Below, piece after piece: positions 51,134 to 60,011 of a DNA stretch of 64,000 nt. Source of the DNA: JASHPR01 sp963842355. GTDB lineage: Bacteria > Actinomycetota > Actinomycetes > Streptosporangiales > Streptosporangiaceae. The first letter of the stretch is position 1. Each line of letters starts with the position of its first letter. The stretch spans positions 62,001-126,000 of the forward strand of contig CAWJGC010000011.1 in the NCBI GenBank assembly GCA_963842355.1. The letters run 5' to 3'. The translations under genes were made by a program, and so were the position numbers. The notes below the pieces were generated by a model, which was given only the letters and a program-made list of their open reading frames with translations, did no database searches and had not been told where the DNA came from.

Positions 51134-51442
51134 TCACACCAGCCCTTGCCCGCCGATGCTGCGGATGAGTTGCGTCAGGTTCTCCTCGGTGCGCTCGTAG
51201 TTGCCGTGCGCGACCGCCAGCTTGTCGCCATGGTTGGCGATCACTGCCGACATCTGCCCGTGCAGAGCCCCGAGTAGTTTGACCGCGGCGTCCATGGCCG
51301 CGTCAATCGCGCCGCTGCCACCATCCGGGACGGCAGGGCCGCCCCTCGGCATGATCGCTTCGAACGCATCTGACTGGCGGTCGAAGACCGTCGCGGCATC
51401 GGCCAATTCAGACAGCACTACCTGGAATCCGCCAGTGCTCAC
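51134..51442 (-). CDS. WXG100-like small helical protein
   Basis: 102 residues from GTG 51442. STGGFQVVLSELADAATVFD, RQSDAFEAI, then AIDAAMDAAVKLLGALHGQM SAVIANHGDKLAVAHGNY: two long amphipathic helices as in ESAT-6/WXG100-type and related ESX-associated small proteins; the classical WxG turn is not obvious. Such proteins usually dimerise with, or help export, the large partner encoded next. No ESX core genes (EccC etc.) are in the window. Confidence 0.7.
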   Translation of the reverse strand: MSTGGFQVVLSELADAATVFDRQSDAFEAIMPRGGPAVPDGGSGAIDAAMDAAVKLLGALHGQMSAVIANHGDKLAVAHGNYERTEENLTQLIRSIGGQGLV

Positions 51443-51650
51443 CCCGACTCCTTCTGCGCTCCCGTATTCAACCGGATTGCCATGATATGCCAGCCAAGTT
51501 ACCGCGAACCCGGCTCCGCGGCCGCAGCATCGCGCGCGGCCACTGCGGTCAGCAGGGAGGCCGCCGGGCGCCGGGGTACCGCGCGGGGAGTAGCCGGCCA
51601 TAGCGACGGCGGGCGGATGCGCTCGCGGGCAGGACGCGTAGGCTCGAAGA

Positions 51651-52421
51651 ATGCGCACCGATCGCGGCCGGCGAAGGTTCTACGCGGCCGGATGGCTCAT
51701 CTCGGCAGGCGTCATGGTCGTGACGTTCCGCATCTGGCAAATGCATATCCGCGAGGTCGAGCAGCGGGCCGACGAGGCGGAACGGACCAGGGACGAAGCC
51801 GCCCGCCGCAAGGCGATGGAAGAACGGCTGCGGATCGCCCGTGAGCTGCACGATTCCCTGACCCACAGCATCTCGGTGATCCAGGTTCAAGCCGGCGTGG
51901 CCCAGCACCTGGCGCGCAAGCGCGGCGAGGACGTGCCGCCCGCGCTGCTGGCGATCCAGGAGGCGGGCGCGGACGCCGCGCGGGAGCTGCGCGCGACGCT
52001 CAGCGTGCTGCGCAGCGTGCGCAACGGCGACGGCAGCGGCCTGGACCAGCTGGACAGCCTGCTGGCCCGCGCGCGCGCGGCCGGGCTCGCGGTGACGGTG
52101 ACCGTGACCGGCGCGCAGCGGCCGCTGCCGCCCGATGTGGACCAGGCTGCCTACCGGATCGTGCAGGAAGCACTCACCAACGTGAGCCGTCACGCCGGCC
52201 AGGCGTGCGCGTCGGTGCGTCTGCAGTACACGCCCGACGGCCTGACGGTCCAGGTCGTCGACGACGGCACCGGCGGCGGCGCCCGGCCAGCGGGCCCCGG
52301 GCTCGGCCTGATCGGCATGCGGGAACGGGTGTCCGCGCTCGGCGGCCGTCTGCAGGCCGGGCCGCACGACGGCGGCGGCTTCCAGGTGCGCGCCGAACTC
52401 CCCGCGCGGGCACCGTCGTGA
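51651..52421 (+). CDS. Sensor histidine kinase, NarL/DesK type (HisKA_3)
   Basis: 256 residues from ATG 51651. One membrane helix (FYAAGWLISAGVMVVTFRIW), a coiled-coil linker, the phosphoacceptor ERLRIARELHDSLTH (H67), and an ATPase domain with QEALTNVSRHAGQ (N box), VVDDGTGGG and GPGLGLIGMRERV (G boxes). Relatives usually have four to six helices, so the sensor part is unusually short. The stop overlaps the start of the response regulator gene. Confidence 0.92.
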   Translation: MRTDRGRRRFYAAGWLISAGVMVVTFRIWQMHIREVEQRADEAERTRDEAARRKAMEERLRIARELHDSLTHSISVIQVQAGVAQHLARKRGEDVPPALLAIQEAGADAARELRATLSVLRSVRNGDGSGLDQLDSLLARARAAGLAVTVTVTGAQRPLPPDVDQAAYRIVQEALTNVSRHAGQACASVRLQYTPDGLTVQVVDDGTGGGARPAGPGLGLIGMRERVSALGGRLQAGPHDGGGFQVRAELPARAPS

Positions 52422-53086
52422 TCAGGATCCTGCTGGCCGACGACCAGGCGCTGATCCGCAGCGGTATCCGGGCGTTGCTCGAAGCCGAAGACGACATGCA
52501 GGTGGTCGCCGAGGCCACCGACGGGCGGCAGGCGGTCACGCTGACCGCCGAGCACCGCCCGGACATCGCGCTTGTGGACATTCAGATGCCGGCGCTCGAC
52601 GGCCTCGGCGCCACCCGGCAGATCGTCGCGGACGAGCGGCTGGACAGCGTGCACGTCGTGATCCTCACCAACTTCGGGCTCGACGAGTACATCTTCGCGG
52701 CACTGCGAGCGGGCGCGAGCGGGTTCTTGCTGAAAGACACCCAGCCCGCCGAGCTGCTGCAGGCGCTGCGGGTCGTCATGCGCGGGGACGCGCTGCTGTC
52801 CCCAGCGGTCACCCGCCGCCTGATCAGCGAGTTCGTCGCCCGGCCACCGGACGCAGTCGCCGCGGTGGGGATGGAGACGCTCACCAACAGGGAGCGCGAG
52901 GTTGTGGCCTTGGTCGCGCACGGGCTGAGCAACGACGAGATCGCCGACGCCTTGGTGCTCAGCCCCGCCACCGCCAAGACCCACGTCAGCCGGGCAATGA
53001 TCAAGCTCGGCGCCCGCGACCGCGCGCAACTCGCCGTTTTCGCCTACCAGACCGGCCTGGTCGCCCCGCGCACCGCCGGGCTGTAG
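52418..53086 (+). CDS. Response regulator, NarL/LuxR type
   Basis: 222 residues from GTG 52418, overlapping the kinase stop (GTGA). Receiver domain IRILLADDQALIRSGIRALL with phosphorylated D54 in ALVDIQMPALDG and Lys in LLKDTQP, then a LuxR helix-turn-helix LTNREREVVALVAHGLSNDE, IADALVLSPATAKTHVSRAM. DNA-binding activator or repressor controlled by the kinase; target genes unknown. The pigment cluster starts 50 bases further on the opposite strand. Confidence 0.95.
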   Translation: MIRILLADDQALIRSGIRALLEAEDDMQVVAEATDGRQAVTLTAEHRPDIALVDIQMPALDGLGATRQIVADERLDSVHVVILTNFGLDEYIFAALRAGASGFLLKDTQPAELLQALRVVMRGDALLSPAVTRRLISEFVARPPDAVAAVGMETLTNREREVVALVAHGLSNDEIADALVLSPATAKTHVSRAMIKLGARDRAQLAVFAYQTGLVAPRTAGL

Positions 53087-53135
53087 GCCGGGCCATTAGT
53101 CATCGGCGACCCCGGATCCCGGGCCGGGGTACTGC

Positions 53136-53867
53136 TCATGCCCCGGCCAGTTCCTCGGCACGCCGGTCGGTGACCAGCCTGAGCTGCCGCTCGGCGAAGA
53201 ACCGCAGGAAGCCGCTCTCGGTACGCAGATCCCATCCCGGCGCGAAGAGCTCGGTCAGCGAGGCCGCGGCGGTGCCCGCGACGGCCTCGGCGAGGCGGGT
53301 GCGGGCGTCCTCGGCCTCCCCGACGTACTCGACGACCCTGACGAGCAGGTCACCCTGCTGGAAGACGGTGGTACTGGCCAGCACCGTTCCCTCCTCGGCA
53401 CGCGCCGCCACCGGGCGGTCGCCGGAGAGCAGACTGGCCGCGGCGTCGCCGGTGCCGGGCCGCAGCGGGTAGGCCAGCGCCATCCTGCGCGTCGCAGAGC
53501 CCGCCGATGGCGCCAGCAGGTCCGGGTCGGTGACCTGGTGCGCGATCTGGCGCATCATCGCGCGCTGGAAGAAGGCGGCGGCGGCACCCGGGTCGCTCAG
53601 GTCCCTGGGCTCGGCGAGCAGCGGGTTGAGCGCCTCCTCGGTGGCACGGATGGCCGGCTGGGCCGCGAGGTGCCGCATCACGAGCGGGAGCGGCCCCTCG
53701 ACGTCCATCATCCGGATCACCCGGGCACCCCACAGGAACACCGTGGTGCCGAGAAGCCGGGCGCCGTCGCTGATCTCCGTCCGGGGCCGCGGGTAGGCCG
53801 AGAGGATCTGCTGCACTTCGGGCTCGGTGCCCGGGCGCACAGCGAACGTAAGTGCGTATCGTTCCAC
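53136..53867 (-). CDS. SchA/CurD-like domain protein of the pigment cluster
   Basis: 243 residues from GTG 53867 (AAGGAGACATCTC upstream). ERYALTFAVRPGTEPEVQQI LSAY, then GTTVFLWGARVIRMMDVEGP and, in the second half, ASTTVFQQGDLLVRVVEYVG: two ferredoxin-like repeats as in the SchA/CurD (WhiE ORF I-like) proteins found only with type II PKS spore-pigment clusters. The biochemical role is not settled. Last gene of the minus-strand cluster. Confidence 0.85.
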   Translation of the reverse strand: MERYALTFAVRPGTEPEVQQILSAYPRPRTEISDGARLLGTTVFLWGARVIRMMDVEGPLPLVMRHLAAQPAIRATEEALNPLLAEPRDLSDPGAAAAFFQRAMMRQIAHQVTDPDLLAPSAGSATRRMALAYPLRPGTGDAAASLLSGDRPVAARAEEGTVLASTTVFQQGDLLVRVVEYVGEAEDARTRLAEAVAGTAAASLTELFAPGWDLRTESGFLRFFAERQLRLVTDRRAEELAGA

Positions 53868-53920
53868 GAGATGTCTCCTTAACTGACCGGTAGTAACGGG
53901 AGGTCGCGCAGCAGTTCGGC

Positions 53921-54280
53921 CTACGCCGGGCGGACCGCCGCGGCGGCCGGGGCGGTGCGGGTCTCGCGCAGTACCGTGTAGCGCAGCGACCGCCGGGCCC
54001 GCACATGGCTCATCATCGGCATCGCCGCCTGGCGATGACCTGGCGTGCTTTCCCAGGCCAGGAAGTCCTCCGCCGACCGCCACTCGCTGGTGATCAGCCA
54101 CTCGTCCGCGTCGTCCGCCGACCTGCACACCTGATCGGACATGTGACCGGGGACCTGGGCGACCTGCCACCGGACCGCCTCGTATTCCCGCAGGAACGCA
54201 TCGCCGGCGCCGGGTGAGAGCCTCAGCATGAACACGACGCGATAGCCGGCGGTAGCCTCCTGTCCGTTCTCGGCCGTCAT
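53921..54280 (-). CDS. Antibiotic biosynthesis monooxygenase (ABM) domain protein
   Basis: 119 residues. YRVVFMLRLSPGAGDAFLRE YEAVRW, HMSDQVCRSADDADEWLITS EWRSAEDFLAWESTPGHR: a single ABM/dimeric alpha-beta barrel domain. In aromatic polyketide clusters such cofactor-free proteins oxidise the ring system to quinones. The start overlaps the stop of a 29-codon frame upstream (ATGA). Confidence 0.85.
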   Translation of the reverse strand: MTAENGQEATAGYRVVFMLRLSPGAGDAFLREYEAVRWQVAQVPGHMSDQVCRSADDADEWLITSEWRSAEDFLAWESTPGHRQAAMPMMSHVRARRSLRYTVLRETRTAPAAAAVRPA

Positions 54281-54366
54281 GCGACTCCCGCCCGCCAGCC
54301 CTCTTCGATCGCCGGATGACCTGAGTCCGCACCGCTCCTGACCGCCTCGACGGGCGCCGCGTTCAT
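54277..54366 (-). CDS. Short translationally coupled reading frame upstream of the ABM gene
   Basis: 29 codons from ATG 54366 with GGAGGTGGGGGG in front: MNAAPVEAVRSGADSGHPAI EEGWRAGVA. Its TGA overlaps the ABM start (ATGA), so ribosomes finishing here could reinitiate on the ABM gene. No family recognised; it may be a leader peptide or a leftover. Confidence 0.4.
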   Translation of the reverse strand: MNAAPVEAVRSGADSGHPAIEEGWRAGVA

Positions 54367-54475
54367 CCCCCCACCTCCGCTACACTCACCGGCCTATGTA
54401 CCCACTGGTCCCTCTATCAACGCAGGTCAGCCGGGTCGCAATCACAACAAGTACCTGACCTATACCGTGCGGAGG

Positions 54476-56215
54476 CTAGTCCGTGATCCGGCAGATGACC
54501 TGACCGGCGGACACGGCGTCGCCGACGGCGACGGCGAGATCGGTGACCACGCCGGCGCGGTGCGCGGCCACCGGCTGCTCCATCTTCATCGCCTCGATCA
54601 CCGCCACGGGATCGCCCAGGCCGACGCGATCTCCCGGTGCCGCCGCCTTGACCACGCTGCCCTGCATGGGGCAGACGACTTCGTCGCCAGACGACGCCCC
54701 GGGAACGCCCGGCGGGCGCGCCGTCCGGCGCCCGAGCGTCCGCCGTGCGTTGCCCTCCGGCGCTCCGTGGGCTGGAACCACGACCTCCAGCCGCCGCCCG
54801 TTGACCTCCACGGTCAGCCGCTCGTGCGGTAGGCGGCCGGGGGGCTCGGCTGGTTCGGGCTGCGGCGGGCAGCCGGGGAAGTCCGTCTCGATCCACCGCG
54901 TGTGCACGGCGAAGGGCGCGGCCGGATCCGGCGGCGCGAAATCGGGATCGTCCACCACCGCCCGGTGAAAGGGCAGGACGGTAGCCACGCCCTCGACCTC
55001 GAACTCGGCCAGTGCGCGCCGCGCGCGCTCCAGAGCATGGCTGCGGTCCCGGCCGGTCACGATCAGCTTGGCCAGCATGGAGTCGAACTCCCGCCCGATG
55101 ACGGCCCCGGCGGTGACACCCGAGTCAACCCGGACTCCGGGTCCCTCCGGGACCTGCCAGGCGGTCAGCACCCCGGGGCCGGGCAGAAACCCGCGGCCCG
55201 GGTCCTCGGCGTTGATCCGGAACTCGATGGCGTGGCCGTGAGCCGGCGGGTCGCCGTAACCGAGTTCCGCACCGTCTGCGAGCCTGAACTGCTCGCAGAC
55301 GAGGTCCAGGCCGGTGATCTCCTCACTCACCGGGTGCTCCACCTGCAGCCGCGTGTTCACCTCCAGGAAGCTGATGACGCCGTCCGCGCCCACGAGGAAC
55401 TCGCATGTCCCGGCCCCCACGTACGCCGCCTCCCGCATGATCGCCTTGGACGCCTCGTACAGGCGCGCGACCTGGTCCGGCGTGAGAAAGGGCGCCGGTG
55501 CCTCCTCGACGAGCTTCTGATGACGGCGCTGGAGCGTGCAGTCCCTGGTCGAGACGACCACCACGTGGCCGCGGGAGTCGGCGAGGCACTGCGTCTCGAC
55601 GTGGCGCGGCCGGTCCAGGTACCGCTCGACGAAGCACTCGCCGCGGCCAAAGGCCGTGACCGCCTCACGCGTGGCCGAGCCGTACTGCTCGGCTATCTCC
55701 CCGGATGCCCAGGCCACCTTCAGTCCGCGGCCGCCGCCCCCGTACGCCGCCTTGATCGCGACCGGGAGGCCGTGCTCGCTCGCGAAGGCGGCCACGTCGC
55801 CGGCGCCGGCCACGGGGCGCCCGGGGACGAGCGGCGCGCCCACGCGCCGGGCAACCTCCCGTGCCGCTATCTTGTCGCCGAGCTGACGTATGGCCCGCAC
55901 CGGCGGCCCGATCCAGGTGAGCCCGGCCCCGGTCACCGCCTCGGCGAACTCCGCGTTCTCGGAGAGGAACCCGTAGCCCGGGTGAACGGCGTCGGCACCG
56001 GACCGTGCCGCCGCGTCGAGCAGCTTCGCGATGTCGAGGTACGTCTGAGCGGGCGTCACCCCGCCGAGGGCATACGCCTCGTCCGCGAGCCTGACGTGCG
56101 GGGCGTCGCGGTCCGGGTCAGCGTAGACCGCGACGCTCTCCAAGCCCGTGTCGCGGCACGCCCGGGCCACCCGGACAGCGATCTCGCCGCGGTTGGCGAT
56201 CAAGACCTTGCGCAT
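54476..56215 (-). CDS. Acyl-CoA carboxylase alpha subunit: biotin carboxylase plus BCCP
   Basis: 579 residues from ATG 56215. Biotin carboxylase domain 1-450: KVLIANRGEIAVRVARACRD, HPGYGFLSENAEFA, ATP-grasp loop AYGGGGRGLKVAW, EVNTRLQVEHPVSEEITGLD, RINAEDPGRGFLPGPG. BCCP domain at the end with EAMKMEQP (biotinyl Lys544). It carboxylates its own biotin for the beta subunit encoded at 60444-62096 in the same cluster, making malonyl-CoA (or another carboxyacyl-CoA). Located inside a type II PKS cluster, so most likely dedicated to extender-unit supply. Confidence 0.93.
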   Translation of the reverse strand: MRKVLIANRGEIAVRVARACRDTGLESVAVYADPDRDAPHVRLADEAYALGGVTPAQTYLDIAKLLDAAARSGADAVHPGYGFLSENAEFAEAVTGAGLTWIGPPVRAIRQLGDKIAAREVARRVGAPLVPGRPVAGAGDVAAFASEHGLPVAIKAAYGGGGRGLKVAWASGEIAEQYGSATREAVTAFGRGECFVERYLDRPRHVETQCLADSRGHVVVVSTRDCTLQRRHQKLVEEAPAPFLTPDQVARLYEASKAIMREAAYVGAGTCEFLVGADGVISFLEVNTRLQVEHPVSEEITGLDLVCEQFRLADGAELGYGDPPAHGHAIEFRINAEDPGRGFLPGPGVLTAWQVPEGPGVRVDSGVTAGAVIGREFDSMLAKLIVTGRDRSHALERARRALAEFEVEGVATVLPFHRAVVDDPDFAPPDPAAPFAVHTRWIETDFPGCPPQPEPAEPPGRLPHERLTVEVNGRRLEVVVPAHGAPEGNARRTLGRRTARPPGVPGASSGDEVVCPMQGSVVKAAAPGDRVGLGDPVAVIEAMKMEQPVAAHRAGVVTDLAVAVGDAVSAGQVICRITD

Positions 56216-56534
56216 CGGCGCTCTCCCTTATGACCAGGCAAGGCAGAGCGCCGCCGACCGCGTCCCAGTAAACCCCGCGCTCGTTCAGCCGGCAGTATGG
56301 GAACCACGCGCCCTTGCCCCCCAGGTTGCGCGGTGGCCAGTCCCCCGATCCCCGCGCCGACGGTGATCGCCCGGTCCGATCCGGACATAGCTGCGTACTC
56401 CCCCCGGCTCCATGACGTAGCGGTCCTTCCCGCGGCGGCCGCCCTTTCGGCCCTCCGATGATGCCGCCGGTCACGATCGCGTACTTGCCCCCTGAGGTCG
56501 AAATCTACTGCCCGGCGCTTGTGGTTCGCTCGGT
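56216..56534 (-). pseudogene. Remnant of an FAD monooxygenase start
   Basis: From ATG 56387 the strand reads MSGSDRAITVGAGIGGLATA, the dinucleotide-binding start of aromatic FAD hydroxylases (in the family VVVGAGIGGLxxA), but the next codons are unrelated and the frame closes at 56199. In whiE-type clusters a flavin hydroxylase (ORF VIII) is usual, so this could be its relic. A second patch at about 56480 (YAIVTGGIIGGPKGRP) is not assignable. Confidence 0.4.
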
Positions 56535-56744
56535 TTACGCAGCGCTGCCCCAGCCGCCGCGCGGGCGCCGCCATGAGCGTGAGCCCGCGTAGGACGGAGG
56601 CCGCCATGTGGGATGAACGGGGGTCTGGCGCGGGCCCGCGCGCCGCCGCCTCGCGAGCAGGACCACGATGAGGGCCGCGACCTCCTCCGCGCTCGGGTAC
56701 CCGGCCCCGGCGGGCACCCCTGGTGGCACGGCCCCGGCCGTCAC
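56535..56744 (-). CDS. Acyl-CoA carboxylase epsilon-like small subunit
   Basis: 69 residues from GTG 56744, overlapping the cyclase stop (GTGA). YPSAEEVAALIVVLLARRRR followed by a proline/arginine/tryptophan tail (TWRPPSYAGSRSWR) has the typical pattern of actinobacterial epsilon subunits (GxPxxEELAALxAVLxAR ... W), which stabilise the alpha-beta carboxylase complex. Its place between the cyclase and the biotin carboxylase supports the assignment. Confidence 0.65.
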   Translation of the reverse strand: MTAGAVPPGVPAGAGYPSAEEVAALIVVLLARRRRAGPRQTPVHPTWRPPSYAGSRSWRRPRGGWGSAA

Positions 56745-57466
56745 GCGACCCTCGATCGCACGGCGTCTTCGACGATGGTCTTGATCCGCTCCATCTGCAC
56801 CGCCGAGTTCTTGGTGATCATCTCGGCCATCGCGGCGTCGTCCACCGGGGCGCCCGGCTTCATGTGGAAGTCCTGGACCCAGCGCATCTCGACGCCGCCA
56901 CCAGTCTCGCGATAGGTCCAGTTGATGTCCATGAACTCGAACGGGCCGGTCTCGACCCGGTACGCGTGCACGGCCCGCGCCTGCGGGTCCATGACCCGCT
57001 CGGAGACCCAGCTCCACACTTTCCCGTTATCGTCGGGGTGCATCGTCAGCCGGAACCGCACCGTGTTCCCGTTCCGCGCGATGATCTCCGCCGCCGCATA
57101 CTCGCTGAACAGGTGCGGCCACGACCCGACGTCGTTGGTCATGTCCCAGACGAGATCCATGGGCGCGTTGATCACTATCGAGCTGTCGGTGTGCGCGCCC
57201 GGCCCGGCGCCCGGGCCTGCTGCCTGCCGAATGATGGCTTCGAGGTCAGCGAGGGACCGGCAGTCGTCGATGTCGGCGTGGATCTCGATCCCGTACCGGT
57301 GCTCGATCGCCGCGAAGACGCCGAGCAGGCCCAGCGAGTCCACGCCCAGCTCTTCGAACGTCACCGCAGGATCCTGCTGCATCTGCCCGGCGTCGATCTC
57401 GACGCCGACGACGGTCTTTACCATCTCGCTCAGATCAGCACGGGTTGGCATTGTTATGGCGGGCAC
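56741..57466 (-). CDS. Acyl carrier protein fused to an aromatase/cyclase
   Basis: 241 residues from GTG 57466 (GGAG 7 bases upstream; ATG 57451 is an alternative). Residues 8-85: ACP with FEELGVDSLGLLGV, phosphopantetheine Ser44. After a PGAGPGAH linker, residues 95-235 form a START/SRPBCC aromatase-cyclase: SSIVINAPMDLVWDMTNDVG SWPHLFSEYA, VRFRLTMHPDDNGKVWSWVS, DINWTYRETGGGVEMRWVQD FHMKPGAPVDD, nearly the WhiE ORF VI/TcmN N-terminal type. In Streptomyces spore-pigment clusters these are two adjacent genes. The open frame through the linker shows a genuine fusion in this sequence. Confidence 0.9.
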   Translation of the reverse strand: MPAITMPTRADLSEMVKTVVGVEIDAGQMQQDPAVTFEELGVDSLGLLGVFAAIEHRYGIEIHADIDDCRSLADLEAIIRQAAGPGAGPGAHTDSSIVINAPMDLVWDMTNDVGSWPHLFSEYAAAEIIARNGNTVRFRLTMHPDDNGKVWSWVSERVMDPQARAVHAYRVETGPFEFMDINWTYRETGGGVEMRWVQDFHMKPGAPVDDAAMAEMITKNSAVQMERIKTIVEDAVRSRVA

Positions 57467-57518
57467 CTGCGTTCTCCTTTTCTGTCGTTTCCCTTTTCCG
57501 TGGTTTCCTGCGGCGCGG

Positions 57519-58742
57519 TCAGGCGGCGCGGAGCACGACCGCGGCGTTGAACCCGTCGAACCCCCGGGCCAGGACCAGAGCCGTGCGGACACGGCCAGGC
57601 CTGGCCTCGCGGACGAGGTCTATGTCGCAGCCCGGTGCCAGCTCACCGATGCCGTAGGTGGGCGGTATGACTCCCTCGCGCATGGCCAGCAATGCGGCGA
57701 CCACGTCGAGCGGCGGCCCGCCCGCGTACAGCCGGCCGCAGAGCGTCTTGGGCACGGTCACGGGCACCCCGAACGGGCCGAACAGTCCGGCCAGCGCCAC
57801 CGCCTCGGCCCAGTCCAGGCCGGGCAGGCCGACGCCGTCGGCGAAGACGACGTCCACGTCGTGGGGCGCGGTCCGGGCGTCGGCGAGCGCGGCCTCGGCC
57901 GCCCGCCGCAGCGTCGGCGGCCTGCCGGTGCCCGGACGCGGGTCGAACGACGAGGCATAGCCGGCGATCTCGCCGTACGGCCGGTCCACGCCGCGGGCCA
58001 GCGCGCTGTCCGCGCGCTCAGCGATCAGGATCGCGCCGCCCTCGCCGGGCACGTACCCGCAGGCATCTACGTCGAAAGGCAGGTACGCGCGCTGCGGGTC
58101 CACCGCGCGGCTCAGCAGGTCGCTGGCGATCTGGCAGGTCAGCGCGTACGGGCCGATCGGTGCTTCGGTGCCGCCCGTGACGACCACGCGCGCGTCGCGC
58201 CGCAGCGCGCGCCGGGCCCGGCCGAGCGCGTCGAGGCCGCCCGCCTGCTCGGAGACGACGACGCCGCACGGCCCTTTCATCCCGTGCTTGATCGACAGCT
58301 GCCCGGTTGTCGCCGCGTAGAACCAGGCGATCGACTGGAAGGGGCCGACCGCGCGCGGCCCGCGGCTCCACAGTGCCTCGATCTCGCGCTGCCCGAACTC
58401 GTTGCCGCCCGACGAGCTTGCGGTAACGACGGCCATGTCGTATTCGGGCTGTTCCGCCGGGACCAGGCCGGCGTCAGCAAGCGCCCGCTCCCCCGCGGCC
58501 AGCGCCAGCTGCGTCCAGCGGTCGGTCTGCACCGCGAGGCGGTCCCCGCACTGCTCCGCCGGGTTCAGGCCGTCGATGAGCCCCGCGACACGCACGGGAT
58601 AGCCGTCGGCTTCGAACCTGGTGATCGGGCGCAGCCCGCTCACGCCGGACAGCGTCGCCGCCCAGTACGCGCCGGTGTCGCCGCCGTTGGGCGCTACCGC
58701 CGCCACGCCCGTGATCAGAGCCCGCTGCGAGAGTTCACCCAC
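57519..58742 (-). CDS. Type II PKS chain-length factor (KS-beta)
   Basis: 407 residues from GTG 58742, overlapping the end of KS-alpha by 8 bases. Ketosynthase fold with RALITGVAAVAPNGGDTGAY, but the active-site cysteine is replaced by Gln166 in VVVSEQAGGLDAL, the mark of CLFs that decarboxylate malonyl-ACP and set chain length. AYLPFDVDACGYVPGEGGAI and VPKTLCGRLYAGGPPLDVVA are present. Forms a heterodimer with KS-alpha. Confidence 0.95.
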   Translation of the reverse strand: MGELSQRALITGVAAVAPNGGDTGAYWAATLSGVSGLRPITRFEADGYPVRVAGLIDGLNPAEQCGDRLAVQTDRWTQLALAAGERALADAGLVPAEQPEYDMAVVTASSSGGNEFGQREIEALWSRGPRAVGPFQSIAWFYAATTGQLSIKHGMKGPCGVVVSEQAGGLDALGRARRALRRDARVVVTGGTEAPIGPYALTCQIASDLLSRAVDPQRAYLPFDVDACGYVPGEGGAILIAERADSALARGVDRPYGEIAGYASSFDPRPGTGRPPTLRRAAEAALADARTAPHDVDVVFADGVGLPGLDWAEAVALAGLFGPFGVPVTVPKTLCGRLYAGGPPLDVVAALLAMREGVIPPTYGIGELAPGCDIDLVREARPGRVRTALVLARGFDGFNAAVVLRAA

Positions 58743-60011
58743 CCGGCTCCACCATCCCCGGCCGGGCCAGCAGCATCGCCGTCTGGAAACCACCGAACCC
58801 GCTGCCGACCGTCAGGACGACGTCACTGCGCTGCTCGCGTGCCTGCAACGGCACGTAGTCGAGGCCGAGCTCGGGGTCGGGCTGGCGCAGGTTGGCGGTC
58901 GGAGGAACGACGCCGTGCTCGATGGCCAGCGCCGACGCCGCGACCTCGATGGCGCCGATCGCGCCGAGCGAGTGCCCGACCATTGACTTGATCGAGCTCA
59001 CCGGGACCTCATAAGCGCGCGGGCCCAGGCTCGCCTTGAAGGCCGCCGTCTCGTGGCAGTCGTTCTGGCGAGTGCCCGATCCGTGCGCATTGATGTAGTC
59101 GATGTCCCCGGGGGCGAGCCGCGCACGGCCCATGGCCACCCTGATCGCCTCGGCCATTTCCAGGCCGTCAGCCTTCAGACCGGTCATGTGATAGGCATTG
59201 CTGCGCTGGGCGTAGCCCGCGATCTCGCAGTAGATGTGCGCGCCGCGGCGGCGCGCCTGGTCGGCCGCTCGAGGACGAAGACCGCAGCGCCCTCGCCGAG
59301 CACGAACCCGTTCCGGCTGGCGTCGAAGGGGCGCGACGCGTGCGCCGGGTCGTCGTTGTTCGGCGAGGTCGCCTTGATGGCGTCGAAACAGGCCACCGTG
59401 ATCGGCGAGATCGGCGCGTCGGTCGCGCCGGCGATCACCACGTCGGCCCGGCCGTCCTCGATGAGCTCTGCCCCGTCCGCGACGGCGTCCAGCCCTGACG
59501 TGCACCCGGTCGAGATCACGCTCGCCGGGCCCTCCGCGCCGCAGTCCCAGGCGACCTCGGCCGCGATAGTGCTGGGGATCAGCGCGCGGTACAGATGGCG
59601 CGACGCCCGGGCCGGGTCGACGACCCAGCGCTGGCCCATGTCGCTGACCACGACGTATTCCTGCTCAAGCGTGATGGTGTTGCCGACCGCGCTGCCGATG
59701 CTGACGCCGATGCGGCCGGGCGGCACGTTGCCGGTGTCGAGCTCGCTGTCGGCCAGCGCCTCGCGCGCGCACACCAGGGCGAACTGCGAGCAGCGGTCGG
59801 TCCGCTCGGTCTCCTCCGCCGTGAGGCCCTCGGCCGCCGGATCGAAGTCGCACTCCGCCGCGATGCGGGAGCGGAACCCCGTCGGGTCGAACAGGGTGAT
59901 ACCGCGGGTGGCCGTCGCGCCCGAGGTGAGCAAGGCCCAGAACGCCTTCGTGCCGCTGCCACCGGGCGCCATGACGCCGATGCCGGTGATCGCGGCCCGC
60001 CGTCGGCTCAC
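58735..60011 (-). pseudogene. Type II PKS ketosynthase KS-alpha, one frameshift
   Basis: From GTG 60011 the first frame carries RRRAAITGIGVMAPGG and the active-site VISTGCTSGLDAVADG (Cys170), up to GFVLGEGAAVFVLE at about 59272. There one base is missing and the rest continues in another frame: ARRRGAHIYCEIAGYAQRSN, NAHGSGTRQND (His) and IKSMVGHSLGAIGAIEV (Lys, His), ending at 58735. With the base restored it is a complete 425-residue KS-alpha of the spore-pigment clade. As written the enzyme would lose its C-terminal third and the cluster would be dead; a single-base assembly error is the simpler reading because all neighbours are intact. Confidence 0.9.

Noticed and set aside
54902..56233. 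443-codon plus-strand frame
   Set aside because: Antisense shadow of the biotin carboxylase gene.
56922..58991. 689-codon plus-strand frame across the pigment cluster
   Set aside because: Antisense to the cyclase and CLF genes, Arg/Ala/Pro-rich, no ribosome binding site; a shadow.
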